DNA of 64,000 nt, from assembly GCF_014842075.1 (NCBI RefSeq), contig NZ_JACYVA010000001.1, positions 766,278 to 830,277 on the forward strand, read 5' to 3'. Origin of the DNA: Sphingomonas sp. CFBP 13720 (GTDB lineage Bacteria; Pseudomonadota; Alphaproteobacteria; Sphingomonadales; Sphingomonadaceae). The notes below the pieces were generated by a model. The model worked only from the letters and a program-made list of their open reading frames with translations, was not told the origin of the DNA and did not search any database. The position numbers and the translations under genes were made by a program. This document shows, piece after piece, positions 35,619 to 44,616 of the stretch (position 1 is its first letter; every line of letters starts with the position of its first letter).

Positions 35619-36464
35619 ATGACTATCGCTGTTACGGGCGCAACCGGCCAGTTGGGCCGGCTCGTCGTCGCCAAACTGAAGGAACGCACCGCCGCCGAAC
35701 AGATCGTGGCGCTTGCCCGATCGCCGGAAAAGGCGGGCGATCTTGGCGTGGAGGTTCGCCCGTTCGATTATGCCAAAACAGACAGCCTTGTCCCGGGGCT
35801 GGCCCGTGTCGAGACGCTACTGTTGATCTCGTCCAGCGAGGTTGGCCAGCGTTCGGCCCAGCATCGTGACGTGGTCGCGGCGGCAACAGCGGCCGGGGTA
35901 CGCCGCATCGTCTATACCAGCCTGTTGCACGCCGACACTTCGCCACTCAACCTTGCCGCCGAGCATCTCGATACCGAAGCCGCGCTGGCGCAAGCCGACA
36001 TTCCGGTGACGATCCTGCGCCACGGCTGGTACACCGAGAACTACACCGGTTCGATTTCGGGGGCGTTGGCCGGAGGCGTGTTCCTCGGCAGTGCGGGCGA
36101 TGCCCGCATCGCATCGGCGGCGCGCGCCGACTATGCGGAGGCGGCGGCGGTCGTGCTGACCACGACGGGCCACGATGGCAAAGTCTACGAACTTGCCGGC
36201 GATACCGCATGGACGCTGTCCGATCTGGCAGGCGAGGTTTCGCGCCAGACCGGACGCGACATTCCCTACAAGGATCTTCCGGCGACCGAATATGCCGCAA
36301 TACTGGTCAGCTTTGGCCTTCCCGACGCGCTCGCTGGCGCCATCGCCGGCTGGGACGTGGCCGCGTCCAGGGGCGCGTTGTTCGACGATGGTCGTCAGCT
36401 TTCGACGCTGATCGGTCGTTCGACCACGCCGCTGGCTGCGGTGGTCGAGGCAGCGCTTTCCTGA
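35619..36464 (+). CDS. qorB: NmrA-type NAD(P)H:quinone oxidoreductase (QorB/YtfG-like)
   Basis: 281 residues. The Rossmann start TIAVTGATGQLGRLVVAKL has the GxxGxxG of atypical SDRs. TSLLHADTSPLNLAAEHLDTEAAL and RHGWYTENYTGS are typical of E. coli YtfG (QOR2). GGAGA lies 8 bp before the ATG at 35619. It reduces quinones, probably to protect against electrophile stress, and is divergent from the HxlR regulator. Confidence 0.9.
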   Translation: MTIAVTGATGQLGRLVVAKLKERTAAEQIVALARSPEKAGDLGVEVRPFDYAKTDSLVPGLARVETLLLISSSEVGQRSAQHRDVVAAATAAGVRRIVYTSLLHADTSPLNLAAEHLDTEAALAQADIPVTILRHGWYTENYTGSISGALAGGVFLGSAGDARIASAARADYAEAAAVVLTTTGHDGKVYELAGDTAWTLSDLAGEVSRQTGRDIPYKDLPATEYAAILVSFGLPDALAGAIAGWDVAASRGALFDDGRQLSTLIGRSTTPLAAVVEAALS

Positions 36465-36743
36465 TCCTCAAGGCGGATCGATATCGAGCGCAACGGTGCC
36501 CCGGCGGCCTGCATCACCGTCACCTCGGACAACGTCCGGGCGATGGACATGCAGACCGGGACACGATCGAGATACATGTCGATCCGGCCCGGATATCATC
36601 GTGGCAGCAGTGACCGCGTTCAGGTTTCGTGCCCCTGCGACGGCAGGTTCGGGCACGCGGAACCAGGCGTGCCTGCGTCCGGCCTTCCCGCATCGTTGTA
36701 GATCGATCGCGCCGCAGACCGTGCGGCACCCGATCGCAAAGCG

Positions 36744-37424
36744 CTACGCTTCCAGCCCGGCCAGCCACTGTTCGATCATCGCCTGCCCGGCCCGTACTGC
36801 CGCCGGTCCCAGCCGCCGATACTGGTCGGTCAGCGTTTCGCGCCGCATCGGACAGTCGAGATAGTCGAGCCACGCCTCGAACCGCGCATCCTCGCCCATC
36901 TCGGCGTGGAATTGCAGCGCCAGCAGGTTCGCCCCGCGCCGAAAACCCTGCCGGTACGCCGGGGTGGTCGCCAGCAATTCGGTGCCGGGCGGCAGGTCGA
37001 ACGTGTCGCCATGCCAGTGCAGCACCTGCGTCCCCGCCAGATGCGACAGCGGCGACGCAGCGTGTGCGACCAGATCGACCGGACCGAACCCGATCTCATA
37101 TTCCGGTCCCTTGTACACCGCCGCGCCCAGCGCCGCCGCCATCATCTGCGCGCCCAGACAGATGCCCAATGTCGGCCGGTCGGCGTCCAGTCGCCGCGCG
37201 ATCGCTGCGATCTCGCCGGGGATCCATGCATGTTCGGCGGTGTCGTACACGCCCATCGGCCCGCCCATGACGATCAGCAGGTCCGGCGCGGTCAGATCGG
37301 CGGTCGCGAACGCCGGGTCGGCGACGTCGATCCGGTCGAGCGCATATCCCGCCGCCTCGATCGGGGCGCGATATCCGGCGCAGCCTTCATAGGGAACGTG
37401 ACGGACGATCAGGGCAGACTTCAT
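36744..37424 (-). CDS. class I glutamine amidotransferase (GMP synthase-like domain)
   Basis: 226 residues from the ATG at 37424. The GATase triad is GICLGAQ (Cys), and His and Glu of LQFHAEMG. LLIVMGGPMGVYD provides the oxyanion strand. It is a stand-alone glutaminase-type domain without a synthetase partner nearby. Such proteins are often annotated as GMP synthase-like, but the true acceptor is unknown. Confidence 0.9.
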   Translation of the reverse strand: MKSALIVRHVPYEGCAGYRAPIEAAGYALDRIDVADPAFATADLTAPDLLIVMGGPMGVYDTAEHAWIPGEIAAIARRLDADRPTLGICLGAQMMAAALGAAVYKGPEYEIGFGPVDLVAHAASPLSHLAGTQVLHWHGDTFDLPPGTELLATTPAYRQGFRRGANLLALQFHAEMGEDARFEAWLDYLDCPMRRETLTDQYRRLGPAAVRAGQAMIEQWLAGLEA

Positions 37425-37552
37425 GGGCACAGCCTATCGTGAAGAAGCTGAACCATGCCTGCAATGTTTCTTTACGTTACCCGCAGCGGCGCTTCGGAAC
37501 CTGTTGCAGCGCAGCGTATTTCTATATCCGTATTCAATATGGGATTCACGTC

Positions 37553-37747
37553 ATGAAGAAGATCGCAACCATCCTCCTCGCCGTTGCGGCAGGCACCTCG
37601 CTCACCGCCTGTTCGACGCTGCGCGGCGCGGGCATCGGTGCCGTCGGTGGCGCGGGCGTTGCGGCGGCGACCGGCGGCAGCGTCGAAAAGGGCGCAGCCG
37701 TCGGCGGCGCGGGTGGCGCAGTGGTCGGCACCGTCGTCGACGACTGA
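37553..37747 (+). CDS. small glycine-zipper lipoprotein
   Basis: 64 residues: signal MKKIATILLAVAAGTS, lipobox LTAC, then a Gly/Ala repeat (GAGIGAVGGAGVAAATGGS ... GGAGGAVVGTVVDD) that forms a glycine zipper. The ATG at 37553 gives the signal; the longer frame from 37439 adds an unrelated stretch. It is probably an entericidin/Slp-type stress lipoprotein. Confidence 0.78.
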   Translation: MKKIATILLAVAAGTSLTACSTLRGAGIGAVGGAGVAAATGGSVEKGAAVGGAGGAVVGTVVDD

Positions 37748-37763
37748 TACCAGCGGACCGGTG

Positions 37764-37785
37764 CGGGGCGGCGCAGTTGCCGCCC
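37764..37785. terminator. hairpin between convergent genes
   Basis: GGGGCGGC (37764-37771), loop gcagtt, GCCGCCCC (37778-37785): a perfect 8-bp GC stem. The T-run is weak. It lies between the lipoprotein gene and the flavin oxidoreductase gene. Confidence 0.65.
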
Positions 37786-37800
37786 CGTTATCCTTCTCGA

Positions 37801-39240
37801 TCAGTCGCCGGTCAGGATGCGGTCGACCAACTGCTTCACGCTCGGCACGAACCCGTTTGAATAGAATGGGTCGCGCTTGAAGTTATATGCGGCATGACCC
37901 GCGAACATCAGGTTGCGGTCGGTCGGGCCGCCATGCGCGATGTCCTGCAACGTCTTCTGGATACAGAAGCTGCGCGGATCGGCCAGCCGGCCGGTCGAAT
38001 TGGTCTCGCTGTCGGCCCAGCTCGAAAAGCTGCACTGGCTGAGACAGCCCATGCAGTCGGCCTGATCCTTGCGAATATCGGCCTTTTCCGTGGGATCGAC
38101 GAACACCAGCGTGTTGTCCGGCGTCTTGAGCGCGTCGGTGAAGCCATGGCCATACCATTCGCGCGCGCGCAGCAGGTCGCCCTGCGTCACCCAGAAATTC
38201 TTGCCCTTCACGCCGACGTCGAGCTGGAAGACGTGGTCGCCCGCCTCCTGCTTCGAAAATGCGATCTGGCGTTCCGAACGCCCTTCGAGCTGGCGCAGGA
38301 ACGGGTTGCGCACTGCCGAGGAATAGAAGCCGGTCGGGGAAAAGCGGTGCAGCAGCACGTCGCCTTCCTCGATGTCCATCAGCTTCGATTTCCATTCCTC
38401 GGGAATCGGGCTTTCGCGGGTCAGCAGCGGACGGGTGCCGAACTGGAATGCGATCTTGCCCAGTTCGGGATTGTCGATCCAGTGGTTCCAGTCGCGCAGA
38501 TACCAGACGCCACCCGCCATCACGATCGGCACGTCGTCCGAAATGCCGCCTTCGCGCATCGTGTCGCGCAGCGCCTTCACGCGGGGATAGGGGTCCTGCG
38601 GCTGCAACGGGTCCTCGGCATTGGACAGGCCGTTATGCCCGCCTGCAAGCCACGGGTCCTCGTACACCACCGCCGCCAGCCACTCCGACGCCTTCGAATA
38701 GGCGCGCTTCCACAGTGCCCGGAACGCGCGGCCCGACGACACGATCGGCAGATAGCTGACGCCGTAGGACGCTGTGATCTCCGACAGCTTGTACGGCATG
38801 CCCGCGCCGCAGGTCACGCCCGATACCAGCCCGCGCGTGCGTTCCAGCACGCCATGCAGGATGCGCTGCGCCCCGCCCATTTCCCACAGCACGTTGATGT
38901 TGATCGCGCCGTTGCCGCCCGCGATGTCCCACGCGCGCCGCACCTGCTGCACCGCACCCTCGATCGCGTATTCGATCAGTTCTTCGTGACGTTCGCGGCG
39001 GGTCAGCGCGGTATAGACCTGCGGAATGATCTTGCCGTCGGGATCGTAGCTGTCGGCATTGACCGCCGACACCGTGCCGACACCGCCCGCCGCCGCCCAT
39101 GCGCCGGCCGACGCGTGGTTGGTCGCGGCCACGCCCTTGCCCCCTTCGATCAGCGGCCAGACTTCGCGGCCGTTATAGACGATGGGCGACAGACCTTTGA
39201 ACAACACGACCTCCGGTGGAACGACGCCAGTCGGCGGCAA
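37801..39240 (-). CDS. nitronate monooxygenase/2-nitropropane dioxygenase-like flavin oxidoreductase with C-terminal Cys cluster
   Basis: 479 residues, longer than typical NMO (about 330-360). The TIM-barrel part shows GGVGTVSAVNA, GAININVLWEMGG, VSGVTCGAGMP, VPIVMAGGVWYLRDW and AFQFGTRPLLTRES, consistent with FMN binding as in the NMO/FabK group. The C-terminal 120 residues contain DCMGCLSQCSF and FCIQKTL, four Cys that could hold an Fe-S cluster. The natural substrate is unknown. It is transcribed away from the glycosyltransferase region on the same strand. Confidence 0.85.
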   Translation of the reverse strand: MPPTGVVPPEVVLFKGLSPIVYNGREVWPLIEGGKGVAATNHASAGAWAAAGGVGTVSAVNADSYDPDGKIIPQVYTALTRRERHEELIEYAIEGAVQQVRRAWDIAGGNGAININVLWEMGGAQRILHGVLERTRGLVSGVTCGAGMPYKLSEITASYGVSYLPIVSSGRAFRALWKRAYSKASEWLAAVVYEDPWLAGGHNGLSNAEDPLQPQDPYPRVKALRDTMREGGISDDVPIVMAGGVWYLRDWNHWIDNPELGKIAFQFGTRPLLTRESPIPEEWKSKLMDIEEGDVLLHRFSPTGFYSSAVRNPFLRQLEGRSERQIAFSKQEAGDHVFQLDVGVKGKNFWVTQGDLLRAREWYGHGFTDALKTPDNTLVFVDPTEKADIRKDQADCMGCLSQCSFSSWADSETNSTGRLADPRSFCIQKTLQDIAHGGPTDRNLMFAGHAAYNFKRDPFYSNGFVPSVKQLVDRILTGD

Positions 39241-39355
39241 CCATGCCGACCGTATCGGGCGTTCATTAGTGGCACGATACCCCGAACGCGAGCAAATTGC
39301 GTGGCGGTGATGTCCCGCCCGTATCTACGCGCGATCGGGCCGATTGGATGCGTGA

Positions 39356-40492
39356 TCAGCCCAGTGCGCCGGGCCGCCCCAGCGCCGTTTCGTACAATGC
39401 CTTGTACCGCGCGATCATCGACGCCTCGTCGAACTGGGCGCGCGCCTTTGCCTGGTTCGCGGCGCCGACGCGGCGGCGTGCAGGCGCGTCGGTCGCCAGC
39501 GCCTGCAACCGGTCGCGCAGGTGAACTTCGTGCCGGTCGATCCCCATGTACAGCGCATTCTCCTCCGCCAGCATCGAGGCGATATCGCCCAGCGGCGGCG
39601 CCACCACCGGCAGGCCGGTGGCCATCGCCTCCATCACCGAAATCGGCTGCTGCTCGCTGCGCGACGACAGCGCGAAGATATCGAACAGCCCCATATACGT
39701 CCATGGCTGCGGCAGGAATCCGGGCAGATGCACCCGGTCGTCGATCCCCATCGCCTCCGCCGCGTCGAGGATCGCTTGACGCTCGGGCCCTTCGCCGACG
39801 ATCACCAGCCGCACCTTCACCGCGATGCCCCCGACGGCGCGAACCAGCAGCGGCAGATCCTTCACCTCGCGCAGTCCGGCGACCGATCCGATCACGATTT
39901 CACCCGGTTTGCGGCGGAAACCGGGGATCGCGTCGACCCGCACGTCCTTCGCATAGCGGTCGACCGCCACGCCATTGCCGATCAGGTGCAGCCGCGCCTC
40001 CGGCTGTTTCCACGCATCGCGGGCCACCGCGTGCAGCTTGTGCGACGGCACCACCAGCGCGTCGGCAGCGCCCAGCGCGATGCGGCGATACATGTTGCGC
40101 ACCGGGTTCAGCCGGCGCGCCTCGTCTTCGTTGAAGCCGTCCTCGTGATGGATCACCGGCGGCGTGCCCTTGGCGAACACCCGCTTCGCCATGACCCCGT
40201 CGATCGCACCCCAGTTATAGGTCAGCACCAGATCGAACCGGCGCATATAGGCGGCGATCGCTTCGTACCGCGCGACCGAGGGCTTGCCGGTCAGCGGCGG
40301 CGGGTTCTGCGCGATCTCGTACCGGATATGCTTGCCGATCGCCGCCTGCGCCTCGACCCGGTCAGGGACGCCCGACACGATGCTGTGCACCGCGCGGTCG
40401 CCCCATGCGTGCATCAGCCGCACCGCCCGCGCCTCCTTGCCGCCATAGGCGAAGGACGAATGCAGATGCAGGATGCGGACCGGCGCGCTCAT
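39356..40492 (-). CDS. GT4-family glycosyltransferase
   Basis: 378 residues from the ATG at 40492, inside a 4-base overlap with the upstream hydrolase gene. ILHLHSSFAYGGKEARAVRLM is the N-terminal Rossmann start of GT4 enzymes, and IGSVAGLREVKDLPLLVRA and SSRSEQQPISVMEAMATGLPVVAPPLGDIASML carry the nucleotide-sugar-binding E-x7-E motif. It is probably cytoplasmic or membrane-peripheral, transferring a sugar to a cell-surface glycan. The open frame upstream belongs to the hydrolase region. Confidence 0.92.
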   Translation of the reverse strand: MSAPVRILHLHSSFAYGGKEARAVRLMHAWGDRAVHSIVSGVPDRVEAQAAIGKHIRYEIAQNPPPLTGKPSVARYEAIAAYMRRFDLVLTYNWGAIDGVMAKRVFAKGTPPVIHHEDGFNEDEARRLNPVRNMYRRIALGAADALVVPSHKLHAVARDAWKQPEARLHLIGNGVAVDRYAKDVRVDAIPGFRRKPGEIVIGSVAGLREVKDLPLLVRAVGGIAVKVRLVIVGEGPERQAILDAAEAMGIDDRVHLPGFLPQPWTYMGLFDIFALSSRSEQQPISVMEAMATGLPVVAPPLGDIASMLAEENALYMGIDRHEVHLRDRLQALATDAPARRRVGAANQAKARAQFDEASMIARYKALYETALGRPGALG

Positions 40493-41367
40493 GCCGCGAC
40501 CACGCGCGCGAGCAGCCGGTCGATCGCGGCGACTCCTTCGGGTTCGGACAGGGTCGGCGCATGGCCGACGCCGGGCACGACCGACAGTTCCGCTCCCTGC
40601 CCCTGCGCGACCATCGCATCGGCAACGCGCGCGGACAGGATATCCGACAGGTCGCCGCGCACGATCCCGACCGGTTTGCCCGCCAGCGCGGCATAGGCGC
40701 TCCACATGTCCAGTCCCGCCTCGTTCCCCGGTACGCGGAACGGCTCCGCGATCTTCATGTCGTAATCGAGCAGGATGCGCCCCGCCGAATTGAGCCGGTG
40801 CACCCGTTTCGCCATGTGCAGCCAGTCCTCGACCGCATAGCCTGGATAGGCGGGGCCGTTGCCTTCCGCCATGCACCGCGCCGCATGCATCCATGTCGGG
40901 TGCGATACCTGCCGCCCGACATAGCCGCGAATGCGCCCCAGCCCGACTGGATCGAGTTCGGGACCGATATCGTTGAGCAGCGCCGCCGCGATCCGATCGC
41001 GGTCGGTCGCCGCCAGCAGCATCGTCAATATACCACCCAGCGAGGTTCCGAACGCGACCACACGCGGCAGGTCAAGCTGGTTCAGCAGCGCCTCGACGTC
41101 CTGCATGTAGACCAGCGGGACATAGGTCATGGGATCGCGGGCATAGGCGCTTTCCCCGCGCCCGCGCATTTCGGGCACGATCAGCCGCCATTCGCCCGCC
41201 AGCCGCATCGCGACATCGTGCCAGTCGCGCGCGTTGCGGGTCAGCCCGTGCAGGCACAGGATGGCGGGGCGGTCGGCCCGTCCGGCATAGTCGCGATAAT
41301 GCAGCCGGAGGCCGTCGTTCGACCACCAGTAGCCATCGGTGAAACGTTGCTTGTCCTCGGCGGTCAT
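40489..41367 (-). CDS. alpha/beta hydrolase
   Basis: 292 residues from the ATG at 41367 (MTAEDKQRFTDGYWWSNDGLRLHYRDYAG). Landmarks are LCLHGLTRNARDW, VPEMRGRGES, the nucleophile elbow FGTSLGG, and His in GVGHAPTL. The 4-base overlap with the GT4 gene indicates an operon. It is divergent from selO, with 17 bp between starts. The substrate is unknown. Confidence 0.9.
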   Translation of the reverse strand: MTAEDKQRFTDGYWWSNDGLRLHYRDYAGRADRPAILCLHGLTRNARDWHDVAMRLAGEWRLIVPEMRGRGESAYARDPMTYVPLVYMQDVEALLNQLDLPRVVAFGTSLGGILTMLLAATDRDRIAAALLNDIGPELDPVGLGRIRGYVGRQVSHPTWMHAARCMAEGNGPAYPGYAVEDWLHMAKRVHRLNSAGRILLDYDMKIAEPFRVPGNEAGLDMWSAYAALAGKPVGIVRGDLSDILSARVADAMVAQGQGAELSVVPGVGHAPTLSEPEGVAAIDRLLARVVAA

Positions 41368-41384
41368 CGCCCCACATATCGCCC

Positions 41385-42890
41385 ATGACCGACCAGCCGC
41401 AACCCGCCCGCTATCGTCCGCGCACCGATATTCTTGCTTTGGGCGACGGCTTTTATGATTCGGTGACGGCGGCGGCGTTTCCGGCGCACGTCCTGCGCTT
41501 TCGCAACGATCGCGCGGCGACGCAGATCGGGATCGTACCAATAGATTCCGCTATTACTTCGTCATCCCGGCGAACGCCGGGATCGCCCGGTGACGAGCGC
41601 GACACGCCTACAGCAAGCGATCCCGGCTTGCACCGGGATGACGAAGTGGGGAAGCAGCTCCTGCTTCTGGACGATGCCGGTTGGCTCGATCATTTCGGCC
41701 GGTTCTCGCCTCTGCCCGGCAACCTCCCCCATCCGCTCGCGCTGCGTTATCACGGGCATCAGTTCGGCAGCTACAATCCCGACATCGGTGACGGTCGCGG
41801 GTTCCTGTTCGCGCAGGCGACCGATGCCGCCGGACGGTTGATGGACCTTGGGACCAAGGGGTCGGGCCAGACGCCGTACAGCCGGTTCGGCGACGGGCGG
41901 CTGACGCTGAAGGGCGGCGTGCGCGAGATACTGGCGACCGAGATGCTGGAGGCGCTGGGCGTGCCTACCTCGCGCACCCTGTCGCTCATCGAAACGGGCG
42001 AGGCACTGGAGCGGGGCGACGAACCGTCCCCGACGCGGTCGGCGGTGCTGGTGCGGCTGAATCACAGCCACGTACGGATCGGCACGTTCCAGCGGCTGGC
42101 CTATCTGCGCGACGACGACGCGATGCGCGCGCTGGTCGAGTACACGCTGACCCGGCTGCATGGACGTGTCCCGGACGCGCAACCGGCGGCGGAACTGCTG
42201 GACGAGGTCGTCGGGCGCAGCGCGGCGCTGGCCGGGTGGTTCATGGCGGCGGGGTTCGTCCACGGCGTGCTCAACACCGACAACATCAACGTGACCGGCG
42301 AGAGTTTCGATTACGGCCCGTGGCGGTTCGCACCGACATGGGACGCCGATTTCACCGCCGCCTATTTCGATCATCAGGGGCGATACGCGTTTGGCCGACA
42401 GCCCGATGCGATGCACTGGAACGTCATGCAACTGGCCGTGGCGCTGCGGACCGTCAGCGACGCCGCACCGCTGATCGCCGCGCTGGAGACGTTTCCCGAA
42501 CGTTACGCGCAGGGCGTGGCCCGCGCGATGCTGTGGCGGCTGGGCGTCCTGCCGCGCGAGGATGCCGCCGACCGCGCACTGGTCACGGCGATCCAGGCGG
42601 CGCTGGCCGCGTCGCGCATGCCGATCGATGCGTTCTACCATGACGCGTTCGGCGGCTGGCTGCCCGAAGGCGACGCATGGCACGCGTTCGAGGAAGTACG
42701 CGCGCTGATCGCCGACTACCGCCCGCGCAAGGACCGCAGCCACCCCTATTGGCAAGATCCCGCTCCGTGTTCGATGCTGATCGACGAGGTGGAGGCGATC
42801 TGGGCCGCGATCGCCGACCGCGACGACTGGCAACCGCTGTCCGACAAGATCGCGGCGATCCGGCGGATGGGCGAGGCGCTGGCGCCATGA
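41385..42890 (+). CDS. selO: SelO (YdiU) family pseudokinase AMPylator
   Basis: 501 residues. SelO transfers AMP from ATP to protein Ser/Thr/Tyr. Family motifs are FGRFSPLPGNLPHPLALRYHGHQFGSYNPDIGDGRGFLFAQ, DLGTKGSGQTPYSR (nucleotide-binding Lys), GGVREILATEML and FVHGVLNTDNINVTGESFDYGPW (metal and catalytic Asp/Asn). It lacks the C-terminal Sec/Cys tail seen in eukaryotes. Residues about 55-90 are unusual (TSSSRRTPGSPGDERDTPTA) and are encoded by a palindromic repeat, which makes it about 25 residues longer than E. coli YdiU (478 aa) while keeping the frame. Confidence 0.93.
   Translation: MTDQPQPARYRPRTDILALGDGFYDSVTAAAFPAHVLRFRNDRAATQIGIVPIDSAITSSSRRTPGSPGDERDTPTASDPGLHRDDEVGKQLLLLDDAGWLDHFGRFSPLPGNLPHPLALRYHGHQFGSYNPDIGDGRGFLFAQATDAAGRLMDLGTKGSGQTPYSRFGDGRLTLKGGVREILATEMLEALGVPTSRTLSLIETGEALERGDEPSPTRSAVLVRLNHSHVRIGTFQRLAYLRDDDAMRALVEYTLTRLHGRVPDAQPAAELLDEVVGRSAALAGWFMAAGFVHGVLNTDNINVTGESFDYGPWRFAPTWDADFTAAYFDHQGRYAFGRQPDAMHWNVMQLAVALRTVSDAAPLIAALETFPERYAQGVARAMLWRLGVLPREDAADRALVTAIQAALAASRMPIDAFYHDAFGGWLPEGDAWHAFEEVRALIADYRPRKDRSHPYWQDPAPCSMLIDEVEAIWAAIADRDDWQPLSDKIAAIRRMGEALAP
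41556..41647. repeat. 92-bp palindromic element inside selO
   Basis: Two 30-bp ends are inverted copies of each other with about four mismatches: ACTTCGTCATCCCGG-cgaac-GCCGGGATCG at 41556-41585 and its complement at 41618-41647. Each end is itself a REP-like hairpin (CCCGGCGAACGCCGGG type). The element is read through in frame as part of SelO. Confidence 0.85.
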
Positions 42891-42941
42891 CTGGATTTGG
42901 TACAAGACCATGCGGTTCCACGAAGGATGACGCACACGACC

Positions 42942-44351
42942 ATGGCCGAACTCGTCTCGACTGAACCTGCGACCGGCGCGATCCTGTGGCGCGGCGCGAT
43001 CGGCGATGCCGATACCGAAGTCGCCGCCGCGCGCGGCGCATGGGCCGGATGGGCGTCACGCCCGCTGACGTTCCGTATCGAGGCGCTGCGCCGCTTCGCC
43101 AACGTCGTCCGCGCACGGTCCGAAGCCTTTGCCGACCTCATCGCGCGCGAAACGGGCAAGCCGTTGTGGGAAGCACGGACCGAGGTCGATACCGTCATCG
43201 CGAAGGTCGAGATATCGATCACCGCCTATGGCGAACGGACCAGCCAGCGGCGGCTCGATTCACCCGGCAATTCGCGTATGGCGCTGCGCCACAAGCCACA
43301 TGGGGTGCTGGCGGTCCTCGGGCCGTACAACTTCCCCGCGCATCTGCCCAACGGCCATATCGTTCCCGCGTTGATCGCGGGGAACGCCGTCGTGTTCAAA
43401 CCGTCCGAGAAGACGCCGGCCAGCGGCGCGTTCCTGATCGACTGCTATCGCGCGGCGGGCATTCCCGACGGCTGCGTCAGGCTGCTGATCGGTGGCGCGG
43501 ACGAAGGGCGCGCCCTGGCCGGGCATTCCGATATCGACGGGCTGCTGTTCACCGGATCGGCGCGCACGGGCATCGCGCTCAACCGTCAGTTCGCGGAGAC
43601 GCCGGACAAGATCCTTGCGCTCGAAATGGGCGGGAACAACCCGATCGTGGTGTGGGATTCGCCCGATATCTATTCGGCCGCAGTGCTGGTGGTGCAATCG
43701 GCCTTCACCTCCGCCGGTCAGCGCTGCACCGCCGCCCGCCGGCTGATCGTCGACCGGCGGCTGGCCGATCCGTTGCTGCGCGCGATCGACGAGTTGTGCG
43801 GCCGGCTGGTGATCGGCGAACCGCATGCCAGCCCCGCGCCGTTCATGGGACCGGTGATCGACAACGACGCCGCCGACGTGCTGACCGAAAGTTTCCTGAC
43901 GCTGTCCGCCCGCGGCGGACGCCCGCTGCGGCACATGGAACGACTGGTCGAGGGACGTCCGTTCCTGACGCCCGGAATCATCGACATGTCCGACACCACC
44001 GACCGCGTCGACGTGGAACTGTTCGGCCCGTTGTTGCAACTGTTCCGTGCCGACACGTTCGAGGACGCGATCGCCGAAGCGAACAATACGCGCTACGGCC
44101 TGTCGGCGTCGCTCATCAGTCAGGACCCCAAATTGTACGACGGTTTCTGGGCGAACATCCGGGCGGGCATCGTCAACTGGAACCGGCCGACCAACGGCGC
44201 ATCGTCAGCGGCCCCGTTCGGCGGCATCGGCTGGTCGGGAAACCATCGCCCCTCGGCCTATTACGCGGCGGATTATTGCGCCTATCCGGTGGTTTCGGCC
44301 GAAGCCGATCAGGCGCGGGCGTCGATCGGTATCGGACTGCGCGACGGGTAA
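42942..44351 (+). CDS. astD: succinylglutamate-semialdehyde dehydrogenase-like (AstD) aldehyde dehydrogenase
   Basis: 469 residues from the ATG at 42942 (an ATG at 42927 is an alternative; neither has a well-placed Shine-Dalgarno). NAD(P)+-dependent ALDH motifs are GVLAVLGPYNFPAHLPNGHIVPALIAGN, FKPSEKTP, LLFTGSARTG, the catalytic Glu in LEMGGNNP and the catalytic Cys in SAGQRCTAARR. GPYNFPAHLPNGHI and the C-terminal NWNRPTNGASSAAPFGGIGWSGNHRPSAYYAADYCAYPV are characteristic of AstD of the arginine succinyltransferase pathway. No other ast gene is visible in this window. Confidence 0.9.
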   Translation: MAELVSTEPATGAILWRGAIGDADTEVAAARGAWAGWASRPLTFRIEALRRFANVVRARSEAFADLIARETGKPLWEARTEVDTVIAKVEISITAYGERTSQRRLDSPGNSRMALRHKPHGVLAVLGPYNFPAHLPNGHIVPALIAGNAVVFKPSEKTPASGAFLIDCYRAAGIPDGCVRLLIGGADEGRALAGHSDIDGLLFTGSARTGIALNRQFAETPDKILALEMGGNNPIVVWDSPDIYSAAVLVVQSAFTSAGQRCTAARRLIVDRRLADPLLRAIDELCGRLVIGEPHASPAPFMGPVIDNDAADVLTESFLTLSARGGRPLRHMERLVEGRPFLTPGIIDMSDTTDRVDVELFGPLLQLFRADTFEDAIAEANNTRYGLSASLISQDPKLYDGFWANIRAGIVNWNRPTNGASSAAPFGGIGWSGNHRPSAYYAADYCAYPVVSAEADQARASIGIGLRDG

Positions 44352-44616
44352 AGAGGCACCGGCCCGGCTTCCGCCGGACTGTGGGAGGCGTCCTGTCATC
44401 CCACCAGCAAGCAGCCGAGCGTCACTCGGGACCTGTTCCGGGGTCACCTGACCACAAGCGATGCGGAAAAAGCTTGATCACCAACGAAGGCGGCACCGTG
44501 GACGCTGGAACGGGTCCGGGGTGACTACGCGGTGATCGCGGGAGTCGGGACGATCCCCCCGCGTCGTCCGGCCATGTACGGCGGGCCGGCAAGCCGGCCG
44601 ACCGTCTTCCGAACCC

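Noticed and set aside
36465..36743. A possible gene remnant between qorB and the amidotransferase gene
   Set aside because: No frame gives recognisable protein similarity, and no ribosome site is visible.
44395..44530. REP-like fragments (CCGGGGTCAC and GTCCGGGGTGAC) between astD and the fumarase gene
   Set aside because: The similarity to the selO element is weak and the inverted symmetry is broken, so I do not list it as a repeat.
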